From contig CM037783.1 of the NCBI GenBank assembly GCA_021229015.1, positions 3,068,725-3,132,724 of the forward strand: a DNA stretch of 64,000 nucleotides, given 5' to 3'. Source of the stretch: Solen grandis (lineage: Eukaryota > Mollusca > Bivalvia > Adapedonta > Solenidae). The position numbers and the translations under genes were made by a program. Below the pieces are notes generated by a model. That model was not told the origin of the DNA. It ran no database searches and worked only from the letters and a program-made list of their open reading frames with translations. Positions 58,934-64,000 of this stretch are shown piece after piece (positions within the stretch are counted from its first letter, which is position 1; every line of letters begins with the position of its first letter).

Positions 58934-59935
58934 TTAAAGGCGCATTATTTCTCATTACCACCGGACCAGGACAGCGATATTATACTATCGCGCAAGAAAA
59001 CAACTTTTTACTCCTGCACCGCTGACGATAAAGTCAAGCAGGTTCCTTCTCCGTCGGTCGCAGAAAGATGCACAGATCAGCTTACCGGGAACAAGTTCTG
59101 GGAAACTGATTTTAACGCTCGGAAATCTAGATTGTGTTAAAAGGCTTACCGGAAGTACATGTTGCTAGAAGGTGCTAAACTGGCAGGCGCATAATTGGGC
59201 AGAGTCGATTGGAGAACGCCCTTTTGTTTGAACCAGACACGTTCTTTCATTATGTGAGTAAAAGTAGCATGCAATTTAAGTATAATGAACTTGGTTGTTA
59301 ATGTTATTATGTACTTTCCTCAAGAAAACTATGCATAAATTCTGTTCGAACCTCTCCTTCAACTGCAAGTACTTAGACATATAAATTCTCTACATGTCAC
59401 AATGTAACACTCTGTTCACTAGGCTAACGGCAATTTTTAGCATATTTGGAAATGCTAAAACTTGTAGATTATAATAATTTCAATACATGTTCCAGAAATG
59501 CCACGCTATTCAACGAGATGGTAAAGTTATTTAAATGGTACTTAATGACCACATATTCGATCTCCGCTGACCTTGCCTCACCTTAAAATACAATACATTT
59601 TAGTAATTTGGAAGGACGCTGAAATACTACCTTTGTTTACATTTTGTAATTGGCGGGCATTTCCGACGATGGCCCGTTGGACTTCGGAAATGCGAAAACA
59701 TACTCGAATAAGACACGATTAAAATGTGAAAAGCGTGCGCGCAATGAAATTTAGAAAAATGTATCGCCCTTATAACGTCAAATATTTCAAAATTGTTTTC
59801 ATTGATACAGAACTAAATTCAGATTCTAAATTTTCCGTGCACGCAAAGGTAACAATTCAATCTCGGGAAAATTCATAGTATTTCTGGAATTAAAATACAA
59901 GTAACTACAATCTCTTAGAAATAATGGGCCTTTAA
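58934..59935. mobile_element. ~1 kb TTAA-target DNA element
   Basis: Left TTAA + aggcgcattatttct (58938-58952); right agaaataatgggcct (59917-59931) + TTAA. The 15 bp ends pair with one mismatch. Other array units read '…gtattttaaaatgaatatac' without interruption, giving the empty site. The interior is GC-richer and has no transposase, so it is non-autonomous; the TTAA target suggests piggyBac- or Kolobok-type mobilisation. Confidence 0.85.
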
Positions 59936-60042
59936 ATGAATATACTTCACGTATACATTTTACCAAACAATAAGAATGACTATTATTATGTCTAACATAT
60001 ATTGAAGGACAAAAAGCTAAAATAACAATTTAAAAATGATAT

Positions 60043-60068
60043 ATTTTTTTATATATATATATATATAT
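60043..60068. repeat. (TA)n microsatellite
   Basis: About 24 bp of TA units. Confidence 0.9.
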
Positions 60069-60849
60069 TCATAAAGTCTTGCTTCTTGTCTTATATGATT
60101 TTATCAACATAATTTTAATACAATCTTGTGCACATCTTCAGACAACAAAAAGGTGCACCCTCTATTTTATTTAATCTTATGTATACAATTCTTATACATC
60201 ATTAAATAAAATTCAAAAGCAAGACGATCAAACAAAAATTTTAAAAAATAAACTAAAATTTCTAACAAAGTTAAAGACCGACACAAAATACGCAATATCT
60301 TTGTTATCGGAAATATATATATAATATGTATTTAAAAACGAATATACCTAAACTCAATGTTTTTACAATGAATAGGAATGATCATGTCTGGTATATACTG
60401 AAGGGTAAAAATAATAAATATAACAAAAAATGTTATATTATCCCAGTATCAATGATCAATATTTTAACATTTGAATTTCTTCTTATAGACATGAATGCGG
60501 TGCTACCATTGATCTAAATAATAGTTATTGTAGTCTTTTTTCAATTTCAGTTATTGTTAGTAGAATGTTAAAGGACAACCCGACTATCCAGATTCATGTT
60601 TTAAAGACATTATTTAAAGTATATCTGCCAAATTTTGAAGGTACAAACAGCTATATTTTAGTGTTTATAGGCAAATTTGGCCATAATTTCAATATCAAGG
60701 CAGTAGTAAATAAATCAACAACAACAACAAACATAAAAATGGTGAGGTAGTTTTCTTACATTTGCAGAAAGCCGTTATATCAGTGGATTTGATATGAAAA
60801 AGTAGGAAATCTCTTCGCTGAAAATCCCTTGCTCTCACTTCCCTGTTTA

Positions 60850-60872
60850 TCACACACACACACACACACACA
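60850..60872. repeat. (CA)n microsatellite
   Basis: About 22 bp of CA units; another short CA stretch near 61113. Confidence 0.9.
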
Positions 60873-61284
60873 AAGAAAAAAGTGCTCTTAAGTTCTGCTA
60901 AGTGCCCGGAAAGACAGCCGCTACTAAAGAAAACATTTCATTTCTAATGTACCTCATTTACAATATTCCTGTAGCTGAAAAGACACCGTTCAGATATCAT
61001 ATTAAAATTGAAATATACGTATGCACTATTTTATATAAGTTTCCTTTAGATAATGCAAATGATTTCCAAAATCAAAATATGATTTTTTAAGACATGGTTT
61101 AGTGGTAGAGCACACACACATGCACAAACAAACATTAACACACATAACAACTGTAAATGATTTTCCTTAGTAACTGCCTCACCAGCAGTAGTTCATTCAT
61201 TATGGGACTTTGTCTATATGAGGCAAGCAAATTGCTGTCTCGTGATATTATGCCGTAACCTTGTGGTATGAGAGATATCTGACA

Positions 61285-61530
61285 CATGGCCAATCAGGCT
61301 TAAAGCCAGGCAGCACATCACCGCTGGTCCGTGGTTCGGTACTACAAGGGCGCATCTGTACGCTCGGGGTATACCTCAACCTGAAATTAGCTGAACTTCG
61401 CTATATGACTTAAATACTGTCGCAGCGACAATATCATCCAAGATAACAGCAACAACACCAGTACAACTTCTAACGACTTTGGAATGTTAGAGCCTGGGAT
61501 CGAACCCACGACATCCCGATTACTGGGCAA
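61285..61530. mobile_element. Two SINE fragments, opposite orientations
   Basis: 61330-61460 matches the type 1 body and tail on the plus strand (ctcggggtatacctcaacctg…tatatgacttaaatactgtcgcagcgac…aacagcaacaac). 61465-61530 reads 'gagcctgggatcgaacccacgac', a reversed B box of another tRNA-like head. Confidence 0.7.
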
Positions 61531-61766
61531 TTGTTTTTATCTTACACCTATTTGGACCATCAGATATATTGACCATCTGTTATATTTTGGTATTAGATAA
61601 CACTATGCTGAAGCAAACTGTCATTTATAAGAAAACGATAAATGCAGCCATAGTATTACATCTCTCGTTTCAACTGCAATATCAAACTGAGAATAAAGAA
61701 CCATAACAGGAGACAGGTTATGACTTTGATGATGCACTGATGTGTACTTAAGTAAAACAAAAAGTT

Positions 61767-62606
61767 TCAAAACAGAAAAGTCAGACATATGTATAGATTT
61801 ATGACGGCCATCCCCAGTGAAATACATTTTTTAGGCGCTAAACCGGACAAGGAGAAGCCAGAATCTGCCAAGCACACACGTACTTCCGAGTGACCTTCGT
61901 TGATCTTTGTAATCATGAATTCTTTATCAAACAAGAACAACTTGTTAAACTTGTTGTAGAGAATAAGATCATCATCAAAAAGCTGAAATTCATCCGATTC
62001 CAGAAGAATTTGTTCACAAAAAATCAACCGGTTTAATTCTATTCCATGTAGCATTTGTGTATTGTCTTGGAATAATTTGTTAATAGTTACTGGTTCAGGG
62101 TCATTGACCAGGTCTCCCGTTTCGTTGACGAATAATGGGTATAAAATGGATTGGGAGGTACGAAAAGATTTCATTGACTGCTTTAACCATGTGAGTAACA
62201 TATCAATTTTAGAATTGTTTATGTTCAAATACCATCGGTGGGACAGCAAATCTAGCAAATCTCGAGTGACCTCAGCCGGAATTTCAGATGACGGCTTGTA
62301 ATACAAATGCGCAATGAAACTGTCTAAGAGCGTAACATCGTTCTCCACACGTTGTGCGAAGTGCATTGCAAACGGCACCAATCGTTTTTGGTGTGGGATT
62401 TTAAGCCATGAGATTTTGTCAAGTTTGGTAACAATTTTTAATGAATTGGGCAAATCTGAGAGGGCCAGCTTCCTGCTAGGTGTTAGTGTCACAGCGACTA
62501 TAAATTTTGAGATCTTCCATGTTTTTGAGATATGTTGGCAGATCATTTTGTCATTGTATGCTTGACCTAAAGGACAGATGACCTCTCGACACTCGAGTCT
62601 CTTCTC
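61767..62606 (-). CDS. Terminal exon of an unrecognised gene
   Basis: Acceptor atttttcttgcag (62607 upward on the plus strand), then 279 codons open to TGA 61767-61769. It starts EKRLECREVICPLGQ; the middle is helical and Leu-rich (LLDLLSHRWYLNINNSK, MLLTWLKQSMKSF). Later come acidic and hydrophobic stretches (FQLFDDDLILYNKF) and a hydrophobic C-terminus (MAVINLYICLTFLF). I see no catalytic motif or known domain. Length and clean splice context make it a convincing real exon. The upstream exon at 63949 joins in phase 0. Confidence 0.75.
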   Translation of the reverse strand, partial: EKRLECREVICPLGQAYNDKMICQHISKTWKISKFIVAVTLTPSRKLALSDLPNSLKIVTKLDKISWLKIPHQKRLVPFAMHFAQRVENDVTLLDSFIAHLYYKPSSEIPAEVTRDLLDLLSHRWYLNINNSKIDMLLTWLKQSMKSFRTSQSILYPLFVNETGDLVNDPEPVTINKLFQDNTQMLHGIELNRLIFCEQILLESDEFQLFDDDLILYNKFNKLFLFDKEFMITKINEGHSEVRVCLADSGFSLSGLAPKKCISLGMAVINLYICLTFLF

Positions 62607-63948
62607 CTGCAAGAAAAATGAACAATTGATTCAAATTCATATATATCGTTATATATTGTAAGAAAAAGATCGAATTATTCTTCTCTGAAATCAATAGTCA
62701 TCAAAATAATGTTTTATTTGCATTAATGATATCACCATGGTTCTCTACGTATATTTAAAGCCTAAGGCTTTGAATGATTCTTTTTAAACTATGAAACTAT
62801 AGATCAGAATTCAGTGTAATTTACTCAATTTATCACTTCATGGGGCAAAATAAAAATTGATGAAACAACAATTGATAAAAATGAGGCTTTCGGTGCGTTT
62901 AGCTGAACATATGAGAGAATCACCAAGGTCAGGTGTTTAATTACAAAAGCATTTTTCAAATAAAACATTAATAGAAATCGGCATTTAAATGAAAAAAACA
63001 ACAAAAAAACTCACAATTTAGTTTTAATGCGGTTGAAGAAGATTCAGTGTCATAAATTAACACAGATAGTATCTGGTTCCAAGACAGTATTTTCATACAT
63101 CAGCTTTACCAAGTACAACTTTGCGACCAGCGGCCATTCAATTTTGGGCATATGAGAATTTTATATTATTATTTTGTTTTATTTTACTTATTTATTTTTT
63201 GTGTGTTGAAAAATGCATTGGATCAAAGCTCTGATAGAACAAGATTTTTAATGTAATTATGTCACATTTATTTTATATTCTTTAATAAATTTGACGAATT
63301 CCGGTGGATCAAATTTTCAAGCTATGCCAGTTTACACAAAAAAGAGAAACACAAAATTTGTTTAAATTCGTTGCTTACAATTTGCACATTGTCCGTCTTA
63401 TCTCTCTTCATTAGATTTATATAAATATGTATACATGTATTTAAATCAAAAGGAGGAAAACATGAATAAATGAACTTTCATTTTTTTATTTAAGTTTGGT
63501 ATCTTTTAGATTTATTCAATTTTATTTGTTTAATATAGGTAATTGAAATAACATTTAAAAGTTTTCCTTGTATCTCTTCCAACTGAGATATTTGGGCAGT
63601 TGCATAAGTATCATAAATATGAATATTTACGGGAAATTTCAGCTCGCAAATGAAGATTCAAGAATTTCCGAATGAACTGTAATTGACTCGTTTGTGCGTT
63701 TATTCTTTATTACTGTTTGTTAAACATGTTATCCCCATCATCAATCATTAACAAATTTCAATTTAGTTTCTACTTCCTATACGCAATATTGTATTAAAAT
63801 AAATATAAAAATAAAATCACTTGGTCATGAGACAAAAACATAACTTGGAACGATATCTCTGGAGGGAAATGTGAATGTCTAAATAAAGTCCCCAAAAATG
63901 TTGTTCGATGCAAGCAACACTATACCATTATATTCACATTGTACTTAC
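62607..63948 (-). other. Intron of the right-edge gene
   Basis: On the minus strand it runs from gtaagt (63948-63943) to ttgcag (62612-62607), ~1.34 kb. AT-rich, no ORF. Confidence 0.65.
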
Positions 63949-64000
63949 AAACGTCACAGGGTTGTCCAAGCATGCTGTCCGTACATGTGTCTTCTCAACT
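63949..64000 (-). CDS. Penultimate visible exon (partial, runs off the window)
   Basis: Open on the minus strand from the window edge: VEKTHVRTACLDNPVTF, then a perfect donor GTAAGT. Joining to 62606 keeps the frame (…NPVTF-EKRLEC…). The rest of the gene lies beyond 64000. Confidence 0.6.

Larger units (their letters stand above)
55600..60750. repeat. Degenerate long-period (~830-850 bp) tandem array
   Basis: One landmark ('aatga…gaatga…atcatgtctaat…atactgaagggcaaa', then '…ttcttcttaaagacat') recurs near 55970, 57350, 58150, 59965 and 60370. A second ('ttgctgtatgctacctgttaaactta') recurs near 56990, 57838 and 58665. Intervals of ~830-860 bp between clean neighbours define the unit; larger intervals hold insertions, and the last unit is truncated. 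No coding sense. Confidence 0.75.

Noticed and set aside
61767..62606. Assignment of the right-edge exon to a nucleotidyltransferase or other enzyme family
   Set aside because: No catalytic motif could be identified, so naming a function would be a guess.

Overview
This window looks like nuclear DNA of a bivalve mollusc, probably a heterodont clam. It is AT-rich, non-coding sequence packed with transposable-element fossils. The genes are eukaryotic, with GT-AG introns, B-box, RING and Deltex domains, and tRNA-derived SINEs. The species cannot be named from sequence alone. There is one assembly gap (100 N, 25277-25376). I found no intact host gene wholly inside the window. Everything gene-like is a transposon gene, a broken duplicate or a gene running off the right edge.

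Left third (1-25 kb): dispersed and tandem repeats, and at least eight copies of a ~240 bp TTAA-ended palindromic MITE (family A) with a perfect central hairpin. A related family B has three copies. One family A copy has been split by a 5,134 bp DNA transposon (3481-8614) with 37 bp perfect terminal inverted repeats and a 4 bp ATAT target duplication. Its single two-exon gene joins an N-terminal cysteine-protease/deubiquitinase-like domain to a DDE-type transposase. One TGA codon and one 1 bp deletion inside a 33 bp minisatellite break it.

Middle (25-49 kb): a minus-strand pseudogene (27669-37171) encoded B-boxes, a coiled coil, a RING finger and a Deltex C-terminal domain. A GC-rich ~4.25 kb element with 142 bp inverted repeats (about 32630-36880) sits in its B-box region. 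That element carries a compact, same-strand row of at least seven small intronless genes, several broken, with touching or overlapping ends. It looks virus-like or plasmid-like rather than like a standard transposon. The 3' half of the pseudogene and its downstream flank are duplicated at 43.86-48.98 kb, and each copy of the Deltex exons carries different disabling lesions. Between the copies lies a truncated Ty3/gypsy-like LTR retrotransposon (about 40.0-42.98 kb, minus strand) with a SINE next to or inside its pol remnant.

Right part (49-64 kb): mostly featureless AT-rich DNA. A degenerate tandem array with a ~830-850 bp unit runs from about 55.6 to 60.75 kb. A ~1 kb TTAA-ended transposon (58934-59935) has inserted into it. 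At the right edge are the last two visible exons of an unrecognised minus-strand gene (61767-62606 and 63949-64000, continuing outside the window).
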